A stretch of 37,608 bases of DNA, from positions 1-37,608 of the forward strand of contig CBFIHN010000011.1 in NCBI GenBank assembly GCA_965662575.1, read 5' to 3'. The first letter of the stretch is position 1. Each line of letters opens with the position of its first letter. This document shows positions 24,246 through 31,645 of the stretch, piece after piece. This DNA comes from CBFIHN01 sp965662575. Lineage in GTDB: Bacteria > Pseudomonadota > Gammaproteobacteria > Francisellales > CACEW01. The notes beneath the pieces are model-generated. The model saw nothing but the letters and a program-made list of their open reading frames with translations. It was not told the DNA's origin and made no database searches. The position numbers and the translations under genes are program-made.

Positions 24246-25418
24246 TTAAAAACTCATATCGAATGCGATGCGCCCTAAGTAAACGGGGTGATCAGGTGGG
24301 TTGACGCCAGTATTAAACGCGTGATCTTCTTTATAGCCTGCAAAGAAGCCATAAGTCCCCAAAGTATCAATGGCTTGACCCTCTAATTTAATATCCATGT
24401 GTGAGTTGATATTATATTTCGTACCGATGGTTAATGAATTTTGATTGGCATCAAATGGGTCGCTAGTCAGGTTAACTGCTGGAGCTAAACCAATTCGCTT
24501 ACCTTCATTGGTTGTTCTTAGTGCAGAGATCGTTATGTTTGGTAGCCACTTTCCTAGTTGATACCCTAGCGTTAAGTAGCCACCGCGATAAGCTGGCATC
24601 GTGCCGTTAACCATGCGCTCGCCTAGTTCTGAGGTGGCAATAAAATGACGACGATGATACTGAGCCCCTAAACCAATAAACTGCCCGGTATTGTTCTCAA
24701 TTGGCCCTTGCACTTGAGGGTTAAATTGAGGTAGCTGGCCTAATGAAAATTGCAGATACATATAAGCAAGATGGAATAACCAGTCGCCATGGCTAATTTG
24801 CCAGTTAATGCCACTGATGTTTTTACCGCGAAAGGTTGCTGGTCCTAAGGGAATGGTGAGAGTATCTTTTTCATAGCCATAGTAAAGCTGTGTTTGAATA
24901 TTCCAGTTATCAATCGTGTTGTTAAATGTCGCGCGCAGCCCGTTCATATTGTAGAAGGGGACGAGATAGTAAATTTCTTGCGGTGGTGTCACCCAGGGAT
25001 ATACGGTACCGACTTGGTAAGTGGTTGAGTACATATAAGCGGGCACGCGAAAGCGACCAGCAGCAACGTCAATGTTGGGCTTTATTTCATAACGTAAAAA
25101 AGCCCAATTTGCATTTGCTGAGAAATCATCATCATAACTGGCAACCAGCTGACCAACAAAGCTTAGTTGTCGATTGAAATGTGCAGTCGCTTGTAAGCCA
25201 AGTTGTGAGTTATTTAAACGCAAATCATGGGTAATATCACCGGATTCAGGTTGTTGGTAGGGTTGGTTAATTGAGCTCAACCCTCCGCTGATAGTTGCAA
25301 AACCATTGATATCTAGGGGTATGTCAGAGTTAATCTGAAGTGCCATGGCTTTCGCGCTGAAAGCGGCGGCTGTCAGTGTCGCGACAACAGAAAAATACGT
25401 TATTCTTGAGTTAGTCAT
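24246..25418 (-). CDS. Outer membrane porin-like beta-barrel protein
   Basis: This 390-residue protein has a signal peptide (VVATLTAAAFSAKAMA, cleavage near residue 26). The mature part shows alternating polar and hydrophobic strands with many aromatic residues and ends in AFDMSF, a C-terminal phenylalanine as needed for BAM-dependent insertion. Segments such as GFATISGGLSSIN, LGLQATAHFNRQLSFVGQLV, NANWAFLRYEIKPNIDVAAG and AGRFRVPAYMYSTTYQVGTV resemble Gram-negative porins of the kind paired with short PstS-like proteins. Specificity is unknown. It is the first gene of a two-gene unit with the PstS-like gene. The 195 bases upstream contain an 18-base palindrome but no obvious strong promoter. 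Confidence 0.8.
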   Translation of the reverse strand: MTNSRITYFSVVATLTAAAFSAKAMALQINSDIPLDINGFATISGGLSSINQPYQQPESGDITHDLRLNNSQLGLQATAHFNRQLSFVGQLVASYDDDFSANANWAFLRYEIKPNIDVAAGRFRVPAYMYSTTYQVGTVYPWVTPPQEIYYLVPFYNMNGLRATFNNTIDNWNIQTQLYYGYEKDTLTIPLGPATFRGKNISGINWQISHGDWLFHLAYMYLQFSLGQLPQFNPQVQGPIENNTGQFIGLGAQYHRRHFIATSELGERMVNGTMPAYRGGYLTLGYQLGKWLPNITISALRTTNEGKRIGLAPAVNLTSDPFDANQNSLTIGTKYNINSHMDIKLEGQAIDTLGTYGFFAGYKEDHAFNTGVNPPDHPVYLGRIAFDMSF

Positions 25419-25460
25419 GATGCATGTCCTTATGATCTCACCTTGCGCAGTAGTCGTCTT

Positions 25461-25478
25461 TTTGCTTATTTAAGCAAA
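25461..25478. repeat. 18-base perfect palindrome upstream of the porin gene
   Basis: TTTGCTTA (25461-25468) and TAAGCAAA (25471-25478) form an 8-base inverted repeat with a 2-base centre, 43 bases before the porin start and after the vgrG stop. No T-run follows on either strand, so it is more likely an operator than a terminator. Which protein would bind is unknown. Confidence 0.4.
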
Positions 25479-25613
25479 TTAGCTGCACCTACGGTTTTTT
25501 TGTACGGCGCTACTGTAGAAGGTTTTTTTGCTGTAATCAACAAATTGTTGAAAGGTGCTATGACAGGTTGGCTGATAGCGAATAATGGCCAGGCACTTGA
25601 ATAATGGAAAGTC

Positions 25614-27317
25614 TTAGCTAAGATTAATGAGATGAGTGCCTGGCATGCTTTGGATGCTTTTTGGGGCACCGGGAAGTGATTTGATGGTCAAAGCTTGCTG
25701 TAAAACGCCTGTATCTGATAGGGTGATTTTGCCTCTGCCTGCGCTGATTATCATCGAATGTTTAGCAACAATATTGCAATGTCTGTGGCTATAAACAGCT
25801 TGTTGTTTCTTTGTTAGTTGAATTAAGTCTTTGCCAATATGACCTTGCAAATTACCGCTGCTTAACTGCTGTAAATTTTTTGCTGCAGTTAGGTGAATGC
25901 TGCTTAATTTGTTCATGTCATTGAGTTGCAGACTATTATGTAAATTGCTGTCTAAAGGCTGGCTCTGAATGCCACTGGTAAGTGGGTGGCTAAATGGATA
26001 GGGGCTTTGTAAGTTATGTAACCCTTTGCCAATGACTGTGCTGTTACTTGTAGCACCATCATTCCGGTGGCAAATGACTAGATTCCCTCTGCGTGGATGG
26101 TGCTGACTACCGAAATAATGACTTGCCATAAGTTGTGTGGTCTGCAGCCAGGGAAGAGTGCTAAAGCACTGATTGTCTTTTTCCCATGGATAGGCGACTT
26201 TTGCTTGGCTGTAGGTTTTTGTTGCGATATTGGCAGTATTTGACACAATAATGCCGATGCAAGAATGGTTTTTTTGAGGGGTGCTGCCATTGCTCAAGCT
26301 GGAATAATAAGTCGCGTAGTTAAGCCAGGGTGCTAGTATGGCGCATTGATGATAGCCTTGACTATTTTTCCCTTGTTGACTTAAGTGTGTGTGTTCGAGT
26401 CCCTCATGTCTAATTTCTGTAGCTATTAGTTTGCTAGGCTTATCAGCAACGAGCACGATCTTCCCTAGTGCTAATTGTGGCGCATGCAATGATATTCTTT
26501 GTGTTTGTTGATCGGCAAGCTGGTTTTCAAGTTGTGTTTTAATATCATGTTGAGGATATATGGTCCGTAAACGGTGTAATTGCTGCTTTTGTGATTTTAA
26601 TATACCGGGATGCGAAGAGCTTTTTTGCTGAATTGATTGCTGTTTAATCGGTTGCTCGTGCTCAAACTGATAATGAGTTTGAATGATGCTTATTATTTTG
26701 TTCTGTTTTCGCTTTTGTTGTTGCTGTAAGTCCTGAAGGGGAATTTTTTGTGAGGGAAAAGGCTTGCGCCAGTCAAATAAACGCATGACATGTTGATCAG
26801 TATGATGTGTAAAATAATAACCAATACCTTGTTGCTGAAATAAGCGCTGAATAAAATCAAAGTAACTTTCATTGAGCATCAGGCATTCATTAAGTTTGGG
26901 TAAGCTGTCTGCTTGAATATCACTTGTGTCATAGACTAGGCTATTAAATAGTTTTGCAATTTTTTGGAAAATATCAATGGCAGATAGTTGGCAAAAGCGT
27001 TGGCATGTCACGGTTTTTTGCCATTGATTTAAATAGCTGTGAGCAATAATTTTGTAATGGTAGTGCTGATGATCTTGGTGGGTCGTTAGTTGTGCAATGA
27101 TGCCGTGAAAGACTCTTCTAGTCTGTTGCTTTGTCACAGTAAGAACGAGTGTTTTCCCTAAAAATTTCTGTGGTTGGAGTCGATATTTGCTGAATGCGTC
27201 AACAAGAATTTCAAAGGGATAGTTAAGTTTTTCGACACAGGAGAATTTGACTGCATGGAGCAAATTAGGCTGCTGACCAATTGATAATTGTAAGAGTCGA
27301 TCATTGTCAAAAATCAT
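25614..27317 (-). CDS. vgrG: Type VI secretion system spike protein VgrG, divergent
   Basis: Trimeric spike that caps the Hcp tube of the type VI secretion system. The 567 residues keep the family layout. An N-terminal gp27-like region starts LLHAVKFSCVEKLNYPFEIL and LGKTLVLTV, with the characteristic FHGIIAQLTTHQDHQHYHYK. This is followed by LMLNESYFDFIQRLFQQQGI and the H/T-rich linker. An OB/gp5-like domain has AKVAYPWEKDNQCFSTLPWL, and a C-terminal beta-helix of LTAAKNLQQLSSGNLQGHIGK type ends with GRGKITLSDTGVL. It is glutamine- and histidine-rich and departs from textbook VgrG motifs (HPRRGNLVICHRNDG for 'PRVGQEVLVEF..GD'). There is no fused effector domain. hcp lies 196 bases upstream on the same strand. 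No PAAR or effector gene follows. Confidence 0.85.
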   Translation of the reverse strand: MIFDNDRLLQLSIGQQPNLLHAVKFSCVEKLNYPFEILVDAFSKYRLQPQKFLGKTLVLTVTKQQTRRVFHGIIAQLTTHQDHQHYHYKIIAHSYLNQWQKTVTCQRFCQLSAIDIFQKIAKLFNSLVYDTSDIQADSLPKLNECLMLNESYFDFIQRLFQQQGIGYYFTHHTDQHVMRLFDWRKPFPSQKIPLQDLQQQQKRKQNKIISIIQTHYQFEHEQPIKQQSIQQKSSSHPGILKSQKQQLHRLRTIYPQHDIKTQLENQLADQQTQRISLHAPQLALGKIVLVADKPSKLIATEIRHEGLEHTHLSQQGKNSQGYHQCAILAPWLNYATYYSSLSNGSTPQKNHSCIGIIVSNTANIATKTYSQAKVAYPWEKDNQCFSTLPWLQTTQLMASHYFGSQHHPRRGNLVICHRNDGATSNSTVIGKGLHNLQSPYPFSHPLTSGIQSQPLDSNLHNSLQLNDMNKLSSIHLTAAKNLQQLSSGNLQGHIGKDLIQLTKKQQAVYSHRHCNIVAKHSMIISAGRGKITLSDTGVLQQALTIKSLPGAPKSIQSMPGTHLINLS

Positions 27318-27369
27318 AGTCTATTTGCTTATGGTTGTTGTTATGGCTAGTCATATCCAATAAATACCT

Positions 27370-27438
27370 AATAAATGAGCAGTTTTTCATTTTTTTCAAC
27401 GACGATAGTGTCGCTAGAAACTGGTTTGCAACAGCCCC
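27370..27438 (-). repeat. Solo half copy of the MITE-like repeat
   Basis: The reverse complement of this stretch matches the left arm of the element at 14280-14349, with 61 of 69 bases identical in a manual alignment, including the GGGG end (27438) and TCATTTATT at the inner end. The second arm is missing: the neighbouring DNA toward vgrG shows no likeness. It lies in the 196-base gap between hcp and vgrG. Confidence 0.75.
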
Positions 27439-27513
27439 ATATTTGAACCCCCGCCTGCGCAGAGGTAACAATCCGTATTTGATTAAGGTCCAGGGTCGCG
27501 GAGTATGTTAATG

Positions 27514-28023
27514 CTAACAAGCTTGTGCCGTTTGCAGGTCATATCCAGCAGGAATGGGGCTGCCTGCATTATGCTGCGCATCATAAGGTGTGTATTTCAC
27601 TTCAATTTTGTCAAAGTTCAGGCGTACCGTCTCGCGTGGTTTTGGTTTTTGTCCTGGGTTGTCTTGATTGTCTTTTACCCCTTGGTCTGTCAGGTTATAG
27701 CCACTGATCATGACATTAGACAGCGTCATTGTTAAATACTCACTGAGTTCTTTGCCTGTATTGACAAACTTTAATGTAACCTGAGGCTTGGTGGTTCCAG
27801 TGGTTGCTTCGGTAAATAAATGCGGGGTTGTTTTGTCAGTGCGTTTGGTCAGTGTTATTTCACTGACGGTAGGCCTTGCGCCCTCTCGGTCGCTAACAAC
27901 ACCAGGCTGGGTGTTCATGTGGCGGCGTATATCAAAATCAACTGACTCAACTTCAATATGTTTCTGTAGGCCAGACGCAGTGACATCACCGTCAATGCCG
28001 GGGATTTGTAAATAAATACTCAT
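27514..28023 (-). CDS. hcp: Type VI secretion system tube protein Hcp
   Basis: Ring-forming protein that stacks into the inner tube of the type VI secretion system and is itself secreted. It has 169 residues from the ATG at 28023, which has AGGAG six bases upstream; the open frame runs 39 codons further, but that part is unlike the family. Family features are MSIYLQIPGIDGDVTASG at the N-terminus, IEVESVDFDIRR, the SDREGARPTVSEITLTKRTD block and TPHLFTEATTG. VMISGYNL and ETVRLNFDKIEVKYTPYD, the usual C-terminal strand, complete it. The C-terminal tail ends in a cysteine. A promoter is visible upstream. Together with vgrG it forms a two-gene remnant or satellite; no sheath, baseplate or membrane-complex genes are in the window. 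Confidence 0.93.
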   Translation of the reverse strand: MSIYLQIPGIDGDVTASGLQKHIEVESVDFDIRRHMNTQPGVVSDREGARPTVSEITLTKRTDKTTPHLFTEATTGTTKPQVTLKFVNTGKELSEYLTMTLSNVMISGYNLTDQGVKDNQDNPGQKPKPRETVRLNFDKIEVKYTPYDAQHNAGSPIPAGYDLQTAQAC

Positions 28024-28093
28024 GAGATCTCCTAATTTAAGTGTGTTTTCGTTGTTGGTACACATGTTAAAAATAATCTTGCTCCACGGAGAT

Positions 28094-28121
28094 ATTATGA
28101 CATATATGAGTTTTATATCAA
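28094..28121 (-). promoter_or_regulatory. Putative sigma70 promoter of hcp
   Basis: On the minus strand TTGATA (28121-28116) is followed after 16 bases by CATAAT (28099-28094). Both match the consensus at five of six or nearly so. The predicted transcript start is near 28087, leaving a leader of about 64 bases before the hcp ATG. Confidence 0.45.
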
Positions 28122-28255
28122 GATATTTATTAAAATTCATATAAATGTCTAATTGCTTATATCTTTTGTATCAAAAGGTTTAACTCTTTTCCTGCTAGTT
28201 TTGATTTGACATTTTAGTGAACTAAAGAATAAAAATACAGCTAGCTGTGGCTTTA

Positions 28256-28304
28256 TTATCCACAGAGGGATATCCACAAAATCTGTTAAAAAATATGTGT
28301 ATAA
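28256..28304. other. Cluster of three DnaA-box-like sites beside an AT-rich stretch (origin-like region)
   Basis: In the 462-base non-coding region between hcp and the CBS gene there is a perfect DnaA box TTATCCACA (28256-28264). A one-mismatch box ATATCCACA is at 28270-28278, and TGTGTATAA at 28296-28304 reads TTATACACA on the other strand, the sequence of the R2 box of E. coli oriC. A strongly AT-rich stretch (about 28285-28375) follows directly. The flanking genes diverge. This could be a replication origin or a DnaA-responsive control or titration site; dnaA, dnaN and gidA are not nearby in the window. The rest of 28024-28485 holds the hcp promoter and leader and nothing else I can name. 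Confidence 0.5.
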
Positions 28305-28485
28305 CTTTTCATAAATCAACCAACTTATTGATTTATATGTTATTTATTATTTAGATTAAAAAACAAGCAAAACAATGATCTGAGCACCTGATGGCTATTA
28401 AGATTTGGACTGAGATATTGGCGATTACGCGATAAAAATGATAAGGTCGCCCCAAGTTGTAGATCCCTTAATTTAGAGGCTAGAC

Positions 28486-29076
28486 ATGCTAGATGAATAC
28501 CGATTGCTGGAGACTGAAATGCTGCAGCAGCAAACCACTTTTTGCCACCCTGAAAGGCATCCTGATATTGTGCATATGGACTCTCCTGCATTGCGTGTTT
28601 TTACAGATTTTAATGTTCGCCCGCCAGAGACAGTGACAGGTGATGTGCTGGCTAAAGATGCATTGGAAAAAATGCGCGTGGTTAAAGTAAAGTCATTGCT
28701 GGTAACGGATCGTCATGAAATGATTATTGGGTTGGTTTCATCCAGGGAATTGCAAGGTATTATCATCGGTCAAGCAGCGCAAGACAATGTAATTAAGCCA
28801 TCCGAAGTCGCTGTCAATATGGTGATGGCTAAGCTTGGAAAACTTGTCGCGCTTAATCTATCGGATTTAGACAATGCGAGAGTTGGGCATATTGTGCGTT
28901 TGATTCGAGAGTTAGGTGTGCAGCATTTGCTGGTCATTACTCAGGGTGAACACGACGCGAAGCCAGTTGTCTGTGGTATTTTTTCAGCAAGCCGCATCAG
29001 CCGCCAATTGGGCGAGGATGTTTTAACCGATTTTTCTCTACATACAGTTGCCGATATGCATAGGAGGCTCTCCTAG
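28486..29076 (+). CDS. CBS domain protein
   Basis: A 196-residue soluble protein with a pair of CBS motifs. The first (about residues 55-95) has TVTGDVLAKDALEKMRVVKVKSLLVTD followed by HEMIIGLVSSRELQG. The second (about 105-180) has MVMAKLGKLVALNLSDL, the ARVGHIVRLIRELGVQHLLVI strand-helix unit and VCGIFSASRISRQLG. Tandem CBS modules bind adenosyl nucleotides and act as energy sensors or regulators, but no catalytic domain is fused, so the role is unknown. The ATG at 28486 has GAGG six bases upstream. The stop overlaps or touches the lepB start, so the two genes are probably co-transcribed and translationally linked. Confidence 0.85.
   Translation: MLDEYRLLETEMLQQQTTFCHPERHPDIVHMDSPALRVFTDFNVRPPETVTGDVLAKDALEKMRVVKVKSLLVTDRHEMIIGLVSSRELQGIIIGQAAQDNVIKPSEVAVNMVMAKLGKLVALNLSDLDNARVGHIVRLIRELGVQHLLVITQGEHDAKPVVCGIFSASRISRQLGEDVLTDFSLHTVADMHRRLS
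29061..29075 (+). promoter_or_regulatory. Hairpin holding the lepB ribosome-binding site
   Basis: TAGGAG (29061-29066) and CTCCTA (29070-29075) are a perfect 6-base inverted repeat with loop GCT. The left arm contains the AGGAGG Shine-Dalgarno of lepB. Folding would hide it until ribosomes finishing the CBS gene (stop at 29074-29076) melt the stem, a classic layout for translational coupling. Confidence 0.5.
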
Positions 29077-29078
29077 TG

Positions 29079-29936
29079 ATGACATACTTCCCGCTGATTC
29101 TGTTGATTCTGACAGTCGCATCGGCAATGATTGGTTTGATTGACAAGTACATCTTTGAGAAAAAACGTATTGCAGCGTTGAGCCCTGACATTGATTTGAA
29201 AAAACTGAATAAAAAAGAGCGTCGAGAACTGTTGAAGCCACCATTTTTAGCAGATTATGCTCGTTCTTTGTTTTGGGTGTTTTTTATTGTATTGATGGTC
29301 CGATCTTTTGTCGCGCAACCGTATGAAGTGCCAACGGGCTCGATGTTACCAACAATTCGTTTGAAAGATTTTCTTTTGGTAAATCAAGCCGCCTATGGTT
29401 TGCATTGGCCAGTTTGGGGTGGCACTTTGCTAAAAACAGGTGAGCCTCAGCGCGGCGATATCATTGTTTTTCATTATCCTGTTAACCCTCAAGTAGATTA
29501 CATTAAAACATTAATTGGCTTGCCAGGAGATCACATTGCCTTAAGAGACAAGAAGCTTTATATCAATGGCAAGGCAGTGCCCAGTCAGTTTATTAAAAAC
29601 ACGGTAGAGTTAGATAATCAGAATTTGGCACAAATTTACCCCCATGGCACACCACATTTTTCTGCCACTCAGGTGGTATTAAGTAAAGAAAAAATTGGCG
29701 AGCATTGGCATGATATCTATCAGAGTCCAATCGTACCGGCAACTGATTTTAATCTTGTTGTGCCCAAAGGTGAGTATTTTTTCATGGGCGATAATCGTGA
29801 CAATAGTGATGATGGTCGTTATTGGGGTTTTGTCAAGCGACAAGCCATTATTGGTAAAGCTGAAATGGTTTTATTTAGTTGGGATAGTCGCGAAGACACC
29901 GTTCGGTGGAAGCGAATTTTTAAATGGTTGCCTTAA
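29079..29936 (+). CDS. lepB: Signal peptidase I
   Basis: Membrane-bound serine protease that removes signal peptides from exported proteins at the periplasmic face. It has 285 residues with two N-terminal transmembrane segments: LILLILTVASAMIGLI at about 6-21, and SLFWVFFIVLMVRSFVA at about 63-79. The catalytic serine S88 is in EVPTGSMLPTI and the general-base lysine K143 in VDYIKTLIGLPGDHIA. Box C-E motifs RGDIIVF, YFFMGDNRDNSDDGRYWGFV and GKAEMVLFSWD are intact. The ATG at 29079 is given; a GTG three bases earlier (29076) is equally possible and closer to the AGGAGG. In E. coli lepB is followed by rnc, which is absent here; lepB instead converges on a GNAT gene. Confidence 0.96.
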   Translation: MTYFPLILLILTVASAMIGLIDKYIFEKKRIAALSPDIDLKKLNKKERRELLKPPFLADYARSLFWVFFIVLMVRSFVAQPYEVPTGSMLPTIRLKDFLLVNQAAYGLHWPVWGGTLLKTGEPQRGDIIVFHYPVNPQVDYIKTLIGLPGDHIALRDKKLYINGKAVPSQFIKNTVELDNQNLAQIYPHGTPHFSATQVVLSKEKIGEHWHDIYQSPIVPATDFNLVVPKGEYFFMGDNRDNSDDGRYWGFVKRQAIIGKAEMVLFSWDSREDTVRWKRIFKWLP

Positions 29937-29956
29937 GGGCAGGTTCCAATCAATAT

Positions 29957-30508
29957 TTACAATCGACCATTGAGGCAGGTTGATAGCTGTTTGCGTCTAA
30001 GTAGTGATTTTTGCATGTCTAGACGACTATGATGCTCAGCTTTTCCGGCGCTCCGAGTGCTTGTAATCTGGTACCCTAGTTTTTTGTAGAGCATTTGTGC
30101 AGGTATTTTGTGCGATAAGACACAAAGCTTAATTCCGCTGACATCTTGCTGTATGAGTAATTGCTCAAGTAATTTCATGGCTTGTGAGGCGTAGCCTAAC
30201 CGCTGGTGCTGTTTTTCAATATAGATGTAATCCAAAAATGCGTCAGGCTGGTTGTTTTCATACGATAGTGTGCAGACTAATTGTCCAATTACTATGTTTT
30301 GTTTTAGGCTTGTAATATGAAAAGCGAGATGCCTTGAATGATTGCGCCCGGCATAGGTTAGATCAATTTCTCGACTCGCCGCGTTAAGTGCCGTTGAAAA
30401 ATCATCATACTCGCCTTCGGTATACATTGCTCGGGCATAGATCTTCTTGCTGCGGTTAATGTATTGCTTAATCTGTTTGACAGACATATAGGTTAATTTA
30501 ATATCCAT
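29957..30508 (-). CDS. GNAT family N-acetyltransferase
   Basis: A 183-residue acetyl-CoA-dependent acyltransferase. The core strand and acetyl-CoA loop are visible as FLDYIYIEKQHQRLGYASQA (about 91-110), where QRLGYAS corresponds to the Q/RxxGxG/A motif, with the second glycine replaced by Ala. The later strand and helix KLCVLSHKIPAQMLYKKLGY match the C-terminal GNAT unit. The substrate cannot be inferred. The ATG at 30508 is the start. The gene is monocistronic and converges on lepB with a 20-base gap. The 219 bases upstream, before psd, show no gene or RNA that I can recognise. Confidence 0.82.
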   Translation of the reverse strand: MDIKLTYMSVKQIKQYINRSKKIYARAMYTEGEYDDFSTALNAASREIDLTYAGRNHSRHLAFHITSLKQNIVIGQLVCTLSYENNQPDAFLDYIYIEKQHQRLGYASQAMKLLEQLLIQQDVSGIKLCVLSHKIPAQMLYKKLGYQITSTRSAGKAEHHSRLDMQKSLLRRKQLSTCLNGRL

Positions 30509-30727
30509 ATTTCAATCCTTTGTTCCTGTTTCCCGAGGTGCAGTCAATCGACAATGACAGTGTCCTAAGAAAATTAGCATCAGCTATGTCACGTATTTTG
30601 AGGTATTGATGTTTTGGTGGTGCAAAGCTCCCTTTATCTTGGTCTTTGTGCTCAGACTGAATCGCAGGAAAGACAGCATAGCATCTCAGGTTGCTAGCAG
30701 CATAGTGCTTAATAGTACATTTGGCTA

Positions 30728-31588
30728 CTATACTTGATGTCCGATTTGTTGGCCGAACCGTATGGTGTCATTATGCTTTAGGCCTTCATCCCAAGTAGTT
30801 TGTTGCTTAGGAAATAAAAGAATGACTGTAGAGCCAAATTGGAATTGACCAAGCTCGTCACCTTGTTGAAAATAATGGCGCTGGTCATCTTTTGCATAGC
30901 GCCACTGTTCTATCTTGCCGTGATGAAAATTATTGACGATGCCATGCCAAGTCGTTTTGATGCTGGCGACAAAAAAAGCGCCAACGAATATTACTGCCAT
31001 TGGGCCATTGCGGGTGTCAAAGAAACACGCGACCCGTTCATTTCGCGCAAATAAATTTGGTATATTTTCTGCGGTTGTGTGATTGACCGAGAATAATTTG
31101 CCGGGGATATGGGTCATGCCGGTTAGTTGACCATCACAAGGCATATGAACGCGATGGTAATCCCGCGGAGATAAATAAAGCGTCGCAAAGTGACCATCTA
31201 GAAAGATTTGACTTTGTTCATCATCTCCACCGAGTAGCTCTAGTAAATTAAAATGATGACCTTTAGCTTGAAAAATTCGGGTGCGATCTATATGACCAAT
31301 TTGACTAATGTAGCCATCAACCGGCGAAATAATGCTGGATTCTTTGTCGGAGATTGTCCGTGCTTGCGCTTGTAATTTCCGGGTGAAAAAAGCATTAAAA
31401 TTTTGATAATCCTGGGGCAGTAAATATTCCGCTTCTTCCATATTAACTTGGTAATGACGAATAAAATTTGTAATCATCCAGTTTTTCAGCCATGGTTTTT
31501 TGCAATTTGCTAGCCAGCCCATTGCTCGTGATAGCAGATGCTGCGGCAATAGATATTGGATGGTCAAAAAAAGCTTTTTTTTAATCAT
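30728..31588 (-). CDS. psd: Phosphatidylserine decarboxylase proenzyme
   Basis: Makes phosphatidylethanolamine from phosphatidylserine at the inner membrane. The proenzyme cleaves itself to form a pyruvoyl group. The 286 residues match the bacterial family with FNAFFTRKL, SPVDGYISQIGHI (D91), HFATLYLSPRDYHRVHMPCDG (split around H148), FVGAFFVASIKTTW and the processing site FQFGSTVILLF, where S253 would become the pyruvoyl group. The usual LGST is FGST here, a mild variant. D91, H148 and S253 form the expected self-cleavage triad. The ATG at 31588 is the start. It is divergent from the AddB-like nuclease gene; the synthase pssA is not in the window. Confidence 0.95.
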   Translation of the reverse strand: MIKKKLFLTIQYLLPQHLLSRAMGWLANCKKPWLKNWMITNFIRHYQVNMEEAEYLLPQDYQNFNAFFTRKLQAQARTISDKESSIISPVDGYISQIGHIDRTRIFQAKGHHFNLLELLGGDDEQSQIFLDGHFATLYLSPRDYHRVHMPCDGQLTGMTHIPGKLFSVNHTTAENIPNLFARNERVACFFDTRNGPMAVIFVGAFFVASIKTTWHGIVNNFHHGKIEQWRYAKDDQRHYFQQGDELGQFQFGSTVILLFPKQQTTWDEGLKHNDTIRFGQQIGHQV

Positions 31589-31645
31589 GGGTTACTCACA
31601 ATGATTTTGACGTACCCATTGTAGCGCAAGCGTGTTCAATTTAGA

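Noticed and set aside
25466..25669. 67-codon minus-strand frame overlapping the end of vgrG
   Set aside because: It starts inside vgrG without a ribosome-binding site, has no recognisable features, and covers palindromic intergenic DNA.
30509..30727. Possible small RNA between the GNAT and psd genes
   Set aside because: No promoter-terminator pair or stable hairpin with a T-run could be seen.
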